A model generated the notes under the pieces. That model was not told where the DNA came from and searched no databases. It saw only the letters and a list, made by a program, of their open reading frames with translations. Of a DNA stretch of 64,000 bases, positions 9,655-19,165 are shown piece by piece. The translations under genes were made by a program, and so were the position numbers. Source of the stretch: Sporosarcina beigongshangi (GTDB lineage Bacteria; Actinomycetota; Actinomycetes; Actinomycetales; Micrococcaceae); the NCBI RefSeq assembly GCF_016820535.1, contig NZ_JADHDY010000011.1, positions 36,458 to 100,457 on the forward strand, read 5' to 3'. Within the stretch, counting starts at the first letter, position 1. Every line of letters starts with the position of its first letter.

Positions 9655-11145
9655 ATGCGTCCCAAGCACAGCGTGTGGGACGCGCGTGCAGCCAGGACGG
9701 ACGCCGCCAGCCGCGGTGCCTCCGCCCCGTGGTCTGCCCGGTACGCCACCAAGCTGCGGATCAGCGACGCCGTTGTCGCCGCCGTCGTGGTGGCCGTGGC
9801 CTACCTCAGCCGCTTCGGCGTTGTGGAGCTTCATGAGCCGGCCCGCATCAAGGAGGCAGGCTACCTGTGGGTGTGCCTGGCCGTCATGGTGTTGTGGCTG
9901 ACCGACCTGGCGTACTGCCGTTCCCGGGAGAAAAGCGTCTTTGGCGCCGGGGTCACCGAATACCGCCGCGTGGTGCAGGCGACACTGCGCACCTTCGGGT
10001 TGATGGCAATCATCCTTTTGGTGTTCCGGATTGAAGTGGCCCGCGGATTCTTCGCCGTGGCGCTGCCGCTGGGGATTGTGCTGCTGCTGGGCGAGCGCTG
10101 GCTGTGGCGCGGATGGCTGGCCCGCCAGCGCGACGCCGGAAAGTCGCTGTCCAACGTGGTGGTGCTCGGCAACCCGCAGGATGTTGAATACGTGATCGGC
10201 CAGCTCGGCGGCAACCTCTCCACCGGCTACAAGGTGGCCGGCGCCGCGCTGACAACGCTGGCACCGGGTATGGCGCTGCTGCCGCCCTGGTACCACGTGC
10301 CCGTGCTCTCCACCGCCGCAGACATTGCCGAGGTGGTGGCCAAGACCGGCGCCGAGGCGGTCGTCGTGGCCGGCGCACTCCCGGGCGGGCCCAAGGCCAT
10401 CCAGGAACTGGGCTGGCGCCTGGAGGACATGAACACGGAACTCGTGCTCGCCTCCAGCCTGACCAACGTCGCCGGGCCCCGCCTCCATTTCCGTCCGCTG
10501 GAGGGCCTGCCCCTCATGCGGGTCGAGCTGCCGCAGTACTCCGGCGGCAAGCACATCTTCAAGCGGGCCATGGACATGCTTCTGGGCGCCGCCGCACTGC
10601 TGGTCCTGATGCCGCTGTTCCTGGTCTTGGCCCTCGTGGTCAAGTTCGACAGCCCCGGACCGGTCCTGTTCTTCCAGGAACGGATCGGCCGCAACGGGGA
10701 GACCTTCAAGATGTTGAAGTTCCGTTCCATGGTGGTCGATGCCGAGGCAAGGCTGGCGGCGCTGCAGGACGGCAACGAGGGCGCCGGAGTGCTGTTCAAG
10801 ATGGCCAACGACCCCCGCGTGACCCGCTCCGGCCGGTGGATGCGCCGCTTCTCCCTGGATGAGCTGCCCCAGTTCTGGAACGTGGTCCGGGGCCAGATGA
10901 GCCTGGTGGGCCCCCGCCCGCCGCTGGCCACGGAAGTGGCCGAATACCAGCAGCCAGTCCAGCGTCGGCTGCTCATCAAGCCCGGCATCACCGGGCTGTG
11001 GCAGATCAACGGCCGCTCCGACCTCGCCTGGGACGAGGCGGTCCGCCTGGACCTCTACTACGTGGAGAACTGGTCGCTCACAGGGGACCTGGTCATCCTG
11101 TGGCGCACCTTCAAGGCAGTCGTGGCGCCGGTTGGCGCCTACTAG
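9655..11145 (+). CDS. Polyprenyl-phosphate sugar-1-phosphate transferase (priming glycosyltransferase) of cluster 1
   Basis: 496 residues from the ATG at 9655, chosen because AAGGATGG precedes it and the N-terminus then matches the paralogue at 54660-56165 in length; ATG 9583 is an alternative. The N-terminal half has several membrane segments and a nucleotide-binding-like domain. The C-terminal bacterial sugar transferase domain (about 300-496) starts KRAMDMLLG and has KMLKFRSMVVDAEA, RRFSLDELPQFWNV, SLVGPRPPL, KPGITGLWQINGRSD and RLDLYYVENWS. The enzyme starts repeat-unit assembly by placing a sugar-1-phosphate on undecaprenyl phosphate at the inner membrane. It is the first gene of the operon that runs to 26727. 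Confidence 0.92.
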   Translation: MRPKHSVWDARAARTDAASRGASAPWSARYATKLRISDAVVAAVVVAVAYLSRFGVVELHEPARIKEAGYLWVCLAVMVLWLTDLAYCRSREKSVFGAGVTEYRRVVQATLRTFGLMAIILLVFRIEVARGFFAVALPLGIVLLLGERWLWRGWLARQRDAGKSLSNVVVLGNPQDVEYVIGQLGGNLSTGYKVAGAALTTLAPGMALLPPWYHVPVLSTAADIAEVVAKTGAEAVVVAGALPGGPKAIQELGWRLEDMNTELVLASSLTNVAGPRLHFRPLEGLPLMRVELPQYSGGKHIFKRAMDMLLGAAALLVLMPLFLVLALVVKFDSPGPVLFFQERIGRNGETFKMLKFRSMVVDAEARLAALQDGNEGAGVLFKMANDPRVTRSGRWMRRFSLDELPQFWNVVRGQMSLVGPRPPLATEVAEYQQPVQRRLLIKPGITGLWQINGRSDLAWDEAVRLDLYYVENWSLTGDLVILWRTFKAVVAPVGAY

Positions 11146-11148
11146 GGG

Positions 11149-11166
11149 TGCTGCAAAAGTGCAGCA
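11149..11166 (+). other. Intercistronic hairpin
   Basis: TGCTGCA (11149-11155), loop AAAG and TGCAGCA (11160-11166) form a perfect 7-bp stem between the priming transferase and the next gene. No U-tract follows. It may set relative expression within the operon by processing or partial attenuation. Confidence 0.4.
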
Positions 11167-11198
11167 GCCACAACTGAAGAAGAAATGGAATTAGTGTC

Positions 11199-12308
11199 AT
11201 GGTCTCGATTCCCCACCCGCTGCAGCAACTGAACCTGCTGCCCGAACAAGAAGTCTTGAAGGTTGCTGTTGTTGGAGCCGGCTACTGGGGCCCCAACCTG
11301 GCAAGGAACTTCAAGGCCAGCCCGGAGTGGGAGCTGCGCGCGATCGTGGACATGGACATTCAGCGGGCCTTGAAAATCGCCCGGCCGTTGGGGGATGTCC
11401 CTGTCTTTGCCTCCCTGGAGGAATTGTTTGCCGGGGACGACGTCGACGCGGTCGCCATTGCGACCCCGGCCCGCACGCACCACGCCGTGGCGATGGCTGC
11501 GATGCGGGCCGGCAAGCACGTGGTGGTGGAGAAGCCGCTCGCCGACCACTGGGCCAAGGGCGTGGAAATGGTGGAATTTGCCGCCGCAGCCGGGCTGACC
11601 CTGATGGCGGACCACACCTACTGCTACACGCCGGCAGCCCTGAAGATCCGTGAGCTGATCGCCGAGGACGCGCTGGGCGAGGTGCTCTTCATCGACTCGG
11701 TGCGGATCAACCTCGGCCTGATCCAGCCTGACGTGGACGTCTTCTGGGACCTGGCCCCGCATGATTTGTCCGTCATCGACTTCATCCTCCCCGAGGGCCT
11801 GCGCCCCGAGACGGTGGCCGCGCAGGGCGCGGACCCGCTGGGCAGCGGCAAGGCCTGTGTGGGGCACCTGACCTTCGCACTGCCGAACAACGCGATGGCC
11901 CACATCAACGTGAACTGGCTCAGCCCCACCAAGATCCGCCAGATGGTCATTGGCGGCTCGAAGCGGACCCTGGTCTGGGACGACCTCAACCCGCAGCAGC
12001 GCATCAGCGTCTACGACCGCGGCGTGAACATCGAGAAGGCGTCCACCACGGCGGCGGAACGCAAGGCGCAGGCCGTGTCCTACCGGCTCGGTGACACCTG
12101 GTCCCCGGCACTGCCGGAAAAGGAGGCGCTGGGTTCCATGGTGGCGGAGTTTGCGGACAGCATCCGGGGCGTGCGCCCCTCCCGCACCGGCGGCCTCTCA
12201 GGCCTGCGGGTGCTCTCGGTGCTGGAAGCGGCCAGCAAAAGCCTGGCGGCGGACGGCGAACACAGCCGGGTCGCCGAATACGAAGCTGAATTGGAGGGAA
12301 CGCGATGA
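11199..12308 (+). CDS. Gfo/Idh/MocA-family NAD(P)-dependent sugar oxidoreductase
   Basis: 369 residues. N-terminal Rossmann domain with VAVVGAGYWGPNLARNF (GxGxxG at residues 26-31) and the EKPLADH motif near residue 112 that carries the conserved Lys of the family; the rest is the alpha/beta substrate domain. Family members oxidise a sugar hydroxyl, for example C3 of UDP-GlcNAcA in WbpB-type pathways. Its place before two aminotransferases and an acetyltransferase suggests it makes the keto-sugar that is then aminated (inference). The last four bases overlap the next start (ATGA). Confidence 0.88.
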   Translation: MVSIPHPLQQLNLLPEQEVLKVAVVGAGYWGPNLARNFKASPEWELRAIVDMDIQRALKIARPLGDVPVFASLEELFAGDDVDAVAIATPARTHHAVAMAAMRAGKHVVVEKPLADHWAKGVEMVEFAAAAGLTLMADHTYCYTPAALKIRELIAEDALGEVLFIDSVRINLGLIQPDVDVFWDLAPHDLSVIDFILPEGLRPETVAAQGADPLGSGKACVGHLTFALPNNAMAHINVNWLSPTKIRQMVIGGSKRTLVWDDLNPQQRISVYDRGVNIEKASTTAAERKAQAVSYRLGDTWSPALPEKEALGSMVAEFADSIRGVRPSRTGGLSGLRVLSVLEAASKSLAADGEHSRVAEYEAELEGTR

Positions 12309-13315
12309 GCAATCTACAAGGTGCAACAGTCCTGGTCACCGGAGGCGCCGGCACCATCGGATCCACCGTCGTCGACCAGCTGCTGGAGGCGGGGGCGGCG
12401 CACATCGACGTCCTGGACAACCTCGTGCGGGGGCGCCGGGCCAACTTGGCGGATGCCCTGGCCGGCGGCAAGGTGACGCTCGTGGAAGGGGACCTGCGCG
12501 ACCGCGACCTGGTCCACGACGTGACCGCCGGCAAGGATCTCGTGTTCCACCAGGCGGCCATCCGCATCACCCAGTGCGCCGAGGAACCGCGGCTGGCCCT
12601 GGAGGTGCTGGTGGACGGGACGTTCACGGTGCTGGAGGCTGCCGCCGCCCACAAGGTGGACAAGGTCATCGCGGCCTCGAGCGCCTCCGTGTACGGCATG
12701 GCGGAGGAATTTCCCACCAGCGAGCGCCACCACCACCACAACAACGACACCTTCTACGGTGCGGCCAAGTCCTTCAACGAGGGCATGGCCCGCAGCTTCA
12801 AGGCCATGCACAACCTGGACTACGTGCTGCTGCGCTACTTCAACGTCTACGGCCCGCGCATGGACGTGCACGGGCTGTACACGGAGGTGCTGGTGCGGTG
12901 GATGGAGCGCATCGCCGACGGCCGCCCGCCGCTGATCTTCGGAGACGGGCTCCAGACCATGGACTTTGTATTCACGGAGGATATCGCCCGCGCCAACATC
13001 CTGGCCGCGGCCAGCAACATCACGGAAGGCGTCTACAACATCGCCAGCGGCACGGAAACCTCCCTGCTGGGCCTGGCGGAGGCGCTGCTCGAGGTGATGG
13101 GTTCCGAACAGCCCGTGGAGCACGGCCCGGAACGCGCCGTCAACGGCGTGGCCCGCCGCCTGGCGGATGTCACTGCGGCGCAGCGCGACCTCGGCTTCAC
13201 CGCCACTACCGGCCTCGAGGAGGGCCTGGCCAAACTCGTTCAGTGGTGGGAGCCGCTGCGGGATGAGATCGCCGCCGGCCGCCTGGTCGGTGCGGGAAGC
13301 GGGAGTGCCCAATGA
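12305..13315 (+). CDS. NAD-dependent epimerase/dehydratase (extended SDR, nucleotide-sugar enzyme)
   Basis: 336 residues. Rossmann motif TGGAGTIGS near residues 12-20, the SSASVYG segment with the catalytic Ser/Thr position, and YGAAK with the catalytic Tyr and Lys near residues 150-154. It resembles UDP-glucose/UDP-GlcNAc 4-epimerases and dehydratases; the exact substrate cannot be fixed from sequence. A run of four His at HHHHNN near residue 142 is unusual. It overlaps both neighbours by 4 bases (ATGA), a sign of translational coupling. Confidence 0.88.
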   Translation: MSNLQGATVLVTGGAGTIGSTVVDQLLEAGAAHIDVLDNLVRGRRANLADALAGGKVTLVEGDLRDRDLVHDVTAGKDLVFHQAAIRITQCAEEPRLALEVLVDGTFTVLEAAAAHKVDKVIAASSASVYGMAEEFPTSERHHHHNNDTFYGAAKSFNEGMARSFKAMHNLDYVLLRYFNVYGPRMDVHGLYTEVLVRWMERIADGRPPLIFGDGLQTMDFVFTEDIARANILAAASNITEGVYNIASGTETSLLGLAEALLEVMGSEQPVEHGPERAVNGVARRLADVTAAQRDLGFTATTGLEEGLAKLVQWWEPLRDEIAAGRLVGAGSGSAQ

Positions 13316-14574
13316 CGTACGACGGCGCACCCTCCCTCGCAGCGGACGACACCCGGGTGCCGTCCCCGGCACCCGCGGGCCCCTCTCCGGGCGCCGTCGC
13401 CCCGGCCGGCTCCCCGGAGGCTTCCGGCCTGCCGTGCATCAACGTCATGAAGCCGTGGCTCGGTCGCGAGGAGGCAGACGCCGTCGCCGAGGTCATCGCC
13501 TCGGGCTGGGTGGCGCAGGGCCCCAGGGTGGCACAGTTTGAGGCCGAGTTTGCCGCGGCGCAGGGGGCGGCGCACGCGGTGGCCACGTCCAACTGCACCA
13601 CGGCCCTGCACCTGGCGCTCGCGGTCGCCGGCATCACGGCCGGCGACGACGTCGTCGTGCCGTCCTTCTCCTTCATCGCCACCGCCAACGCACCAACGTA
13701 TGTGGGCGCCAGGCCCGTGTTTGCCGACGTCGAACCCGAAACGGGGAACGTCACGGCCGCAACCATAGCGGCGGCGCTGACACCGGCCACCCGGGCCGTC
13801 ATCGTGGTGGACCAGGGAGGCATGCCGGTGGACCTGGACCCGATCCGGGAACTGTGCGGCCCCCGCGGCATCACCGTCATCGAGGATGCCGCCTGCGGGG
13901 CAGGTTCCACGTACCGGGGACGGCCGGTGGGGGCCGGGGCGGAGATTGCGGCATGGTCCTTCCACCCGCGCAAGATCCTGACCACGGGGGAGGGCGGCAT
14001 GCTCACCACCTCGCGGGCAGACTGGGCCCGGCGCGCGGCCACGCTGCGCGAACATGCCATGAGCGCCTCGGCCGCCAGCCGGCACGGTTCCGTGCTGGCC
14101 CCGCCGGAGGAGTACACGGAGATCGGCTTCAACTTCCGCATGACCGACATGCAGGCCGCCGTCGGGCTCGTGCAGCTGGGGCGCCTGCCCGCAGCCGTGG
14201 AGCGCCGCCGCGAACTCGCCGCCGCCTACACCCAGGCGCTCGCAGGCCTGCCCGGTCTGCGCGTCCCCGGGGACCCGGGCCACGGCACAAGCAACTTCCA
14301 GTCGTTCTGGATCGAGGTGCTCCCGGAGTACGGCAGCACCCGCGAGGGGCTGCTGGAACACCTGGCCGGCCTGGGCATTTCCGCCCGCCGCGGCATCATG
14401 GCCGCCCACAGGCAGCCTGCCTATGCGGGCAGGGACACCGGCACGGCGGCACTGCCCGTGACGGAACGGCTCACCGACAACACCCTGATCCTGCCGCTGT
14501 ACCACCGCATGACGGCGGAGGAGCAGCAACGGGTCATTGATGCGGTGCGCACCGGGGGAGGGCGGCCGGCATGA
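13312..14574 (+). CDS. DegT/DnrJ/EryC1/StrS-family sugar aminotransferase (first)
   Basis: 420 residues. A Pro/Ala-rich N-terminal extension of about 40 residues precedes the fold, which starts INVMKPWLGREEADAV. PLP-binding features: VIEDAACGAGSTYRG with the conserved Asp, and SFHPRKILTTGEGG with the Schiff-base Lys near residue 221. The HPRK-type active site is like that of 4-aminotransferases (PglE/PseC/ArnB group). It transfers an amino group from Glu to a keto-sugar nucleotide. Overlaps of 4 bases at each end couple it to the SDR enzyme and to the acetyltransferase, its likely next step. Confidence 0.88.
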   Translation: MTYDGAPSLAADDTRVPSPAPAGPSPGAVAPAGSPEASGLPCINVMKPWLGREEADAVAEVIASGWVAQGPRVAQFEAEFAAAQGAAHAVATSNCTTALHLALAVAGITAGDDVVVPSFSFIATANAPTYVGARPVFADVEPETGNVTAATIAAALTPATRAVIVVDQGGMPVDLDPIRELCGPRGITVIEDAACGAGSTYRGRPVGAGAEIAAWSFHPRKILTTGEGGMLTTSRADWARRAATLREHAMSASAASRHGSVLAPPEEYTEIGFNFRMTDMQAAVGLVQLGRLPAAVERRRELAAAYTQALAGLPGLRVPGDPGHGTSNFQSFWIEVLPEYGSTREGLLEHLAGLGISARRGIMAAHRQPAYAGRDTGTAALPVTERLTDNTLILPLYHRMTAEEQQRVIDAVRTGGGRPA

Positions 14575-15245
14575 CGGGGCTGATCCTGGTTGCCGCCAGC
14601 GGACTGGCCCGCGAGGTCCTCGCCGCCACCCGCGCGTCGGGCACTGACAATGTGGTGGGCTTCCTCGACGACGACCCCGCCCGCGCCGGGCAAACCATCG
14701 ACGGCATCCCCGTGCTGGGCCGCATCAGCGACGCCACAGCCTACCCCACGGAGTCGTTCGTGATCTGTGCCGGCCAGGGCGCCGCCAGGGAGAAGATCGC
14801 GCTGCTGCTCGCCGGGCTCGGCATCGGCAGCGTCCGGTACGCCTCCGTCGTGGACGCCTCGGCCGTCGTGTCCGAAGGCTCCACTCTCGGGGCCGGGTGC
14901 ATCCTGCTGGCCAATGTGGTGCTGACCGCGGGCGTGCGCCTGGGCAGCCACGTGGTGGCCATGCCCGGCGTCGTTTTCACGCACGACGACGAGGTGGACG
15001 ACTACGCCACCCTCGCCGCCGGCGCCGCCCTCGGCGGGGGCGTCCACATCGGCCGCGGCGCCTATCTCGGCATGAACTCCAGCGTGCGGCAAAAGGTGTC
15101 CGTGGGGGCGGGCGCCGTCGTCGGCATGGGTGCCGCCGTCCTCAATGACGTGCCCGACGGCGAAACTTGGGCGGGCGTGCCGGCCCACCCCCTCAACGGG
15201 CGGCCCGGGATGCCCGGGGCCAACTCGGCGGACGGGAGGCGCTGA
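14571..15245 (+). CDS. NeuD/PglD-type sugar O/N-acetyltransferase
   Basis: 224 residues. An N-terminal Rossmann-like PglD_N domain (LILVAASGLAREV ... VVGFLDDDP, residues 1-75) is followed by left-handed beta-helix hexapeptide repeats (about 85-210), ending with the typical GAVVGMGAAVLNDVPDGETWAGVPA. Such enzymes acetylate the amino group made by an adjacent aminotransferase using acetyl-CoA, as PglD does in bacillosamine synthesis. The ATGA overlap with the aminotransferase supports that pairing. Confidence 0.87.
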   Translation: MTGLILVAASGLAREVLAATRASGTDNVVGFLDDDPARAGQTIDGIPVLGRISDATAYPTESFVICAGQGAAREKIALLLAGLGIGSVRYASVVDASAVVSEGSTLGAGCILLANVVLTAGVRLGSHVVAMPGVVFTHDDEVDDYATLAAGAALGGGVHIGRGAYLGMNSSVRQKVSVGAGAVVGMGAAVLNDVPDGETWAGVPAHPLNGRPGMPGANSADGRR

Positions 15246-15246
15246 G

Positions 15247-16413
15247 ATGGCACGCACAGACACTGCACGCACGGACACCACCCGCGGGGGCATGGAGCAC
15301 ATCCCGCTCGTGGACCTGCCGGCCCAGATGGCGGAGATCGCCGGGGACATTGCCGGCGAGCTCGACGAGGTGCTGCGTACGGCGGCGTTCATCGGCGGCC
15401 CGGCCGTGGCCCGCTTCGAGGACGCCTATGCACGCTTCACGGGAACCGCGCACTGCATCGGCACGGCCAACGGCACCGACGCCCTGGAACTGGCCCTGCG
15501 CGCCTCAGGCGTGCGGCCCGGCGGCGAGGTCATCCTGCCCGCCAACTCCTTCGTCGCAACAGCCGAGGCGGTGGCCCGCATTGGCGCCCTGCCGGTCCTC
15601 GTCGACGTGGACCCCACCCACCTGCTCATCGACCCCGCCGCCGCTGCCGCAGCCGTGACGGCAAGGACGCAGGCGATCGTGCCCGTACACCTGTTCGGCC
15701 AGCTTGCACCCATGGCGGAGATCCTGGACGTCGCGCTCGCAGCCGGGGTCCCGGTCGTGGAGGACGCCGCACAGTCGCAGGGCGCCGAATGGCACGGGAA
15801 GGTGTCCGGCTCCTTCGGCGCGGCCGCCGCCACCAGCTTCTACCCGGGCAAGAACCTCGGCGCTGCCGGCGACGCCGGTGCCGTCACCACGGACGACCCC
15901 GAGATTGCCGCCACCGTACGCATGTTGGGAGCCCACGGCAGCAGCGAAAAGTACGTGCACGACGTCGTTGGCATGAATTCCCGGCTGGACACGGTCCAGG
16001 CGGTGGTGCTGGATGCCAAGCTGGCGCGCCTGTCCCGCTGGAACGGCCTGCGGGAGGAGGCGGCCGCCCGTTACGGCAGCCTGCTCGAGGGTGTACCCGG
16101 GGTCACCGTCCCACGGGGCAGGGGAGGCTACACGGATGTCTGGCACCTGTATGTGGTGCAGCTGGAGAACCGCGACGGCGTGCTGGCGCGGCTGGGCGGG
16201 GCCGGCATCGGCGCAGGCATCCACTACCCGACCCCGATCCACCTGACCAAGGCGTTTTCCTACCTGGGCAAGGGTGCGGGGGACTTCCCCGTGGCCGAGG
16301 CCGCCGCGGGGCGGATCCTGTCCCTGCCGCTGTTCCCGCACATCACGGCGGGGCAGCAGGAGCGGGTCGCTTCCACGTTGGCTGAATCGTTGAGGCGGGT
16401 GCGCTTGCAATGA
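15247..16413 (+). CDS. DegT/DnrJ/EryC1/StrS-family sugar aminotransferase (second)
   Basis: 388 residues from the ATG at 15247, one base after the previous stop; an ATG at 15292 is a possible start. The fold shows IPLVDLPAQM, NGTDALELALRASGV, VVEDAAQSQGAEWHG with the PLP-binding Asp, and FYPGKNLGAAGDAGA with the catalytic Lys near residue 202. The YPxKNLG active site is characteristic of the 3-aminotransferases (QdtB/FdtB/WbpE group) and differs from the HPRK type two genes upstream. Two aminotransferases of different subgroups suggest a diamino sugar or two amino sugars in this polymer. Confidence 0.88.
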   Translation: MARTDTARTDTTRGGMEHIPLVDLPAQMAEIAGDIAGELDEVLRTAAFIGGPAVARFEDAYARFTGTAHCIGTANGTDALELALRASGVRPGGEVILPANSFVATAEAVARIGALPVLVDVDPTHLLIDPAAAAAAVTARTQAIVPVHLFGQLAPMAEILDVALAAGVPVVEDAAQSQGAEWHGKVSGSFGAAAATSFYPGKNLGAAGDAGAVTTDDPEIAATVRMLGAHGSSEKYVHDVVGMNSRLDTVQAVVLDAKLARLSRWNGLREEAAARYGSLLEGVPGVTVPRGRGGYTDVWHLYVVQLENRDGVLARLGGAGIGAGIHYPTPIHLTKAFSYLGKGAGDFPVAEAAAGRILSLPLFPHITAGQQERVASTLAESLRRVRLQ

Positions 16414-17930
16414 CCACCCATGCTCCCGGGCTGCCCGTGGTGGCCGCGTCCACGAATGATGGTTCCGCCGAAGGATCTGGCGGCCTCGTCAAGGACGTGC
16501 GCCGCGGGGCGCTCTGGACCGGTGCCAGCACCATGCTGCTGCGCCTGAGCAACATTGCCCTGATGGCCGTGGTGGCACGGATCGTGGCGCCCGACGAGTT
16601 GGGCGTCTTTGCCCTGGCCGTGACGGTGCAGGCCGTGCTGGTCAGCATGGCCGAGCTCGGGGTTGCCTCCGTCATCGCCCGGACCGAAATCGACATCGAC
16701 AAGGTCGCTCCCACAGTGGTGACCATCTCCGTCACCACCAGCTTGGTGCTCGGCTCGCTCATGGCCCTCGGCGCCGAGCCGCTGGCCGTCTTCCTTGGCT
16801 CGCCCGACGCCGCCGGCCCCATCCGGATCATGGCCCTCTGCGTGGCCATGATCGGCCCCTTCGCCGTCCCCGGGGCCCAGCTGCAGCGCGATTTCCGCCA
16901 GGACCTGCTGTTCCGTGCCAGCATCCTGGCCTTCCTGCCCTCCGCCGCCGTGCTGGTGCTGCTGGCCATCGGCGGCGACGGCGCCTCCGCCTTTGCCTGG
17001 TCGCGCGTGGCCGGCCAGCTCGTGGCCGGAGTCATCATGGTGCTGTCGATCAAGCGGAACTACCTCCCCGGATTCGAGCCGGCATTCCTGCGCCCGCTCA
17101 TGAGGTTCGGACTGCCGCTCGCGGCCGCCAACATCCTGAGCCAGGTGCTGCTCAACGTGGACTACGTGTTCGTCGGGCGGATGATGAGCGAGGCCGACGT
17201 CGGCCTGTACATGCTGGCCTTCAACGTCTGCATGTGGTCGGGGGCCGTCATCGGCGCCATGCTCAACGGCATCGTGCTGCCCGCCTTCTCCACCGTGCTG
17301 CGTGACGGCGGGGACGCATCCGCCGCCATCGCGGCGGCGCTGCGCACGGTGGCGCTGGTGGCCTGCCCCCTGGCCGCCTTTACCTGCGCCTTTGCCACGC
17401 CCCTCATCACCACCATCTACGGAGGGCAGTGGGCGGAGGCCGGCCCCGTCCTGGCCGTGCTGTCCTTCTACGGCGTTGTGTCCGTCATTGGCGTGCTGTT
17501 TGCCAACATCATCATCGCCACCGGCCGCACCGTGGTGCTGTTCCTGGTCCAGGCCATCGCCCTGGCCTTCCTTGTTCCCGCACTGGCCGCCGGCATCCAC
17601 CTTGGCGGGCTCGTGGGCATCGGCGTGGCACACCTGGCCGTCATCAGCCTCGTCACCCTGCCCGTCTACGTCACGGCCCTGCGCCGCTCCACCGGCGTCC
17701 GGCTGGGCCAGCTGGCCCACGCCATGGTCCGACCAGTGCTGGCAGCCGCCGCCGCGGCGCTCCTGGCGCTGCTGCTGACCGCCCCGATTGGCACGGACAT
17801 CCTGAAGGTTGCGGTCGGCGGCTGCATCGGGGCGGCTGTGTACTTCCTGGGCACCCGCAGCTACATCATGGGGCTGCTGCCGCGACGTGCCGACCGGGCG
17901 CCGGCGTTCCACGTGGGAGGCACGCCATGA
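16410..17930 (+). CDS. Polysaccharide repeat-unit flippase (Wzx-like, MATE/MOP family)
   Basis: 506 residues with about 12-14 hydrophobic segments. After an N-terminal cytosolic stretch comes VRRGALWTGASTMLLRLSN, the usual opening of polysaccharide biosynthesis flippases. It is predicted to flip undecaprenyl-PP-linked repeat units from the inner to the outer face of the cytoplasmic membrane. It overlaps by 4 bases (ATGA) with genes on both sides. A second flippase of this superfamily occurs at 50407-51897. Confidence 0.88.
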   Translation: MTTHAPGLPVVAASTNDGSAEGSGGLVKDVRRGALWTGASTMLLRLSNIALMAVVARIVAPDELGVFALAVTVQAVLVSMAELGVASVIARTEIDIDKVAPTVVTISVTTSLVLGSLMALGAEPLAVFLGSPDAAGPIRIMALCVAMIGPFAVPGAQLQRDFRQDLLFRASILAFLPSAAVLVLLAIGGDGASAFAWSRVAGQLVAGVIMVLSIKRNYLPGFEPAFLRPLMRFGLPLAAANILSQVLLNVDYVFVGRMMSEADVGLYMLAFNVCMWSGAVIGAMLNGIVLPAFSTVLRDGGDASAAIAAALRTVALVACPLAAFTCAFATPLITTIYGGQWAEAGPVLAVLSFYGVVSVIGVLFANIIIATGRTVVLFLVQAIALAFLVPALAAGIHLGGLVGIGVAHLAVISLVTLPVYVTALRRSTGVRLGQLAHAMVRPVLAAAAAALLALLLTAPIGTDILKVAVGGCIGAAVYFLGTRSYIMGLLPRRADRAPAFHVGGTP

Positions 17931-19165
17931 CAAAGGTCCTGGTGCAGCTGAACAACCTGGCGCTCGGCGGAACACAGATCAACGCCGTGGACATGGCCTG
18001 GGCGCTGTCGGCCCGCGGCTACGATTCCGTCCTTGCCGGGCCGGTGGACACGCTGCCGCGGACCGGGCCCAGCCTGTTCGACATCGCCGCCGAACGGGGC
18101 ATACCGCTGGAGACCTTTGAACGGCCCCGCAGCACGTGGACCGGGGCGGCCGCTATGTCGCGGCTGGCCGCCCGCCACGGTGCTGACATCGTGCACATCT
18201 ACGGTTCCTGGACGGCACGGTCTGCCCTTTGGGGTCCGTGCCTGCTGGGCCGGCGCCCGCTGGCCCTGACTGTCTACGAGATGTCGGTGGATCCCCGCAC
18301 CCCGCGCAGCCCCGCCCTGGTGGTTGGCACCCGCTACCTGGCCGAGGACCTGGCCGGACGGGCCGAGGGGGTGGACCTGATCAGCCCTCCCGTGGACCTG
18401 GAGCGCGACGCGCCGTCCGGGGCGGCCGGCAGGGACTTTGCCGAACGCCACGGACTGCAGGAGGGGCGGCTGAAGATTGTCACCGTCACCCGGCTCGATG
18501 AGTCCATGAAGTCACTCAGCGTGAAGCTGGCCATCGAGGCCATGGACCGCATGGGTGACGTCGGCGCCGACCTGGTCATCGTGGGCACCGGGGATGCCGA
18601 GGCGGACATCGGGGCCCGGGCGGCGCAGGTCAATGCCCGGCATGGCCGGCCACTGGTGGCCATGGCCGGGCCGATGGCTGATCCCCGCGGCGCCTACGAT
18701 GCTGCCGACATCGTCCTGGGCATGGGTGGTTCGGCCGCCCGGGGGCTCGCTTTTGGCAAGCCACTGGTGGTGACGGGGGAGTTTGGCTGGTTCAAGACGT
18801 TCACCCCGGCCACGTCGGACGGCCTGTTCCGCAACAGCTTCTGGTCCGACGAGGCGCGGCCGGACGCCGTCGAACAGCTCATTGACTGCCTGCGGCCCCT
18901 GCTGGCCGACACCGGGCTCCGGGAGACGCTGGGCACCTTCAGCCGGGACTTTGCCACCGCCAACTTCGGCCTGCAGGCCATGGCGGACAGGCAAGCCGCT
19001 GTGTATGCGCGGCTGCTGGTGCGTTACGGGCCGCGCGCCTGGAGCAGGGAGCTGCCACTGGAAGCCGGCAATGTTGTCCGCGGCGCGCGCGACCGGCTGG
19101 CCCGGATGCGCAGCCGCACCACGGGGCGAAACAGCCTCGTGGCCACCATGGGGGGAGAAAACTGA
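17927..19165 (+). CDS. Glycosyltransferase, GT-B fold (GT4-like)
   Basis: 412 residues from the ATG at 17927, which overlaps the flippase stop. N-terminus VLVQLNNLALGGTQINAVD is the glycine-containing acceptor-domain start of GT4-type enzymes; the C-terminal donor domain includes KIVTVTRLDESMKS, VIVGTGDAE and ADIVLGMGGSAARGLAFGKP. The usual second Glu of the E-x7-E motif is not obvious. It adds a sugar to the growing lipid-linked unit; donor and acceptor are unknown. Confidence 0.8.
   Translation: MTKVLVQLNNLALGGTQINAVDMAWALSARGYDSVLAGPVDTLPRTGPSLFDIAAERGIPLETFERPRSTWTGAAAMSRLAARHGADIVHIYGSWTARSALWGPCLLGRRPLALTVYEMSVDPRTPRSPALVVGTRYLAEDLAGRAEGVDLISPPVDLERDAPSGAAGRDFAERHGLQEGRLKIVTVTRLDESMKSLSVKLAIEAMDRMGDVGADLVIVGTGDAEADIGARAAQVNARHGRPLVAMAGPMADPRGAYDAADIVLGMGGSAARGLAFGKPLVVTGEFGWFKTFTPATSDGLFRNSFWSDEARPDAVEQLIDCLRPLLADTGLRETLGTFSRDFATANFGLQAMADRQAAVYARLLVRYGPRAWSRELPLEAGNVVRGARDRLARMRSRTTGRNSLVATMGGEN

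Noticed and set aside
16260..17975. 571-codon minus-strand frame opposite the first flippase
   Set aside because: Composition is extreme (Gly, Gln, His and Asp runs) with no motif; the opposite strand encodes a standard flippase.
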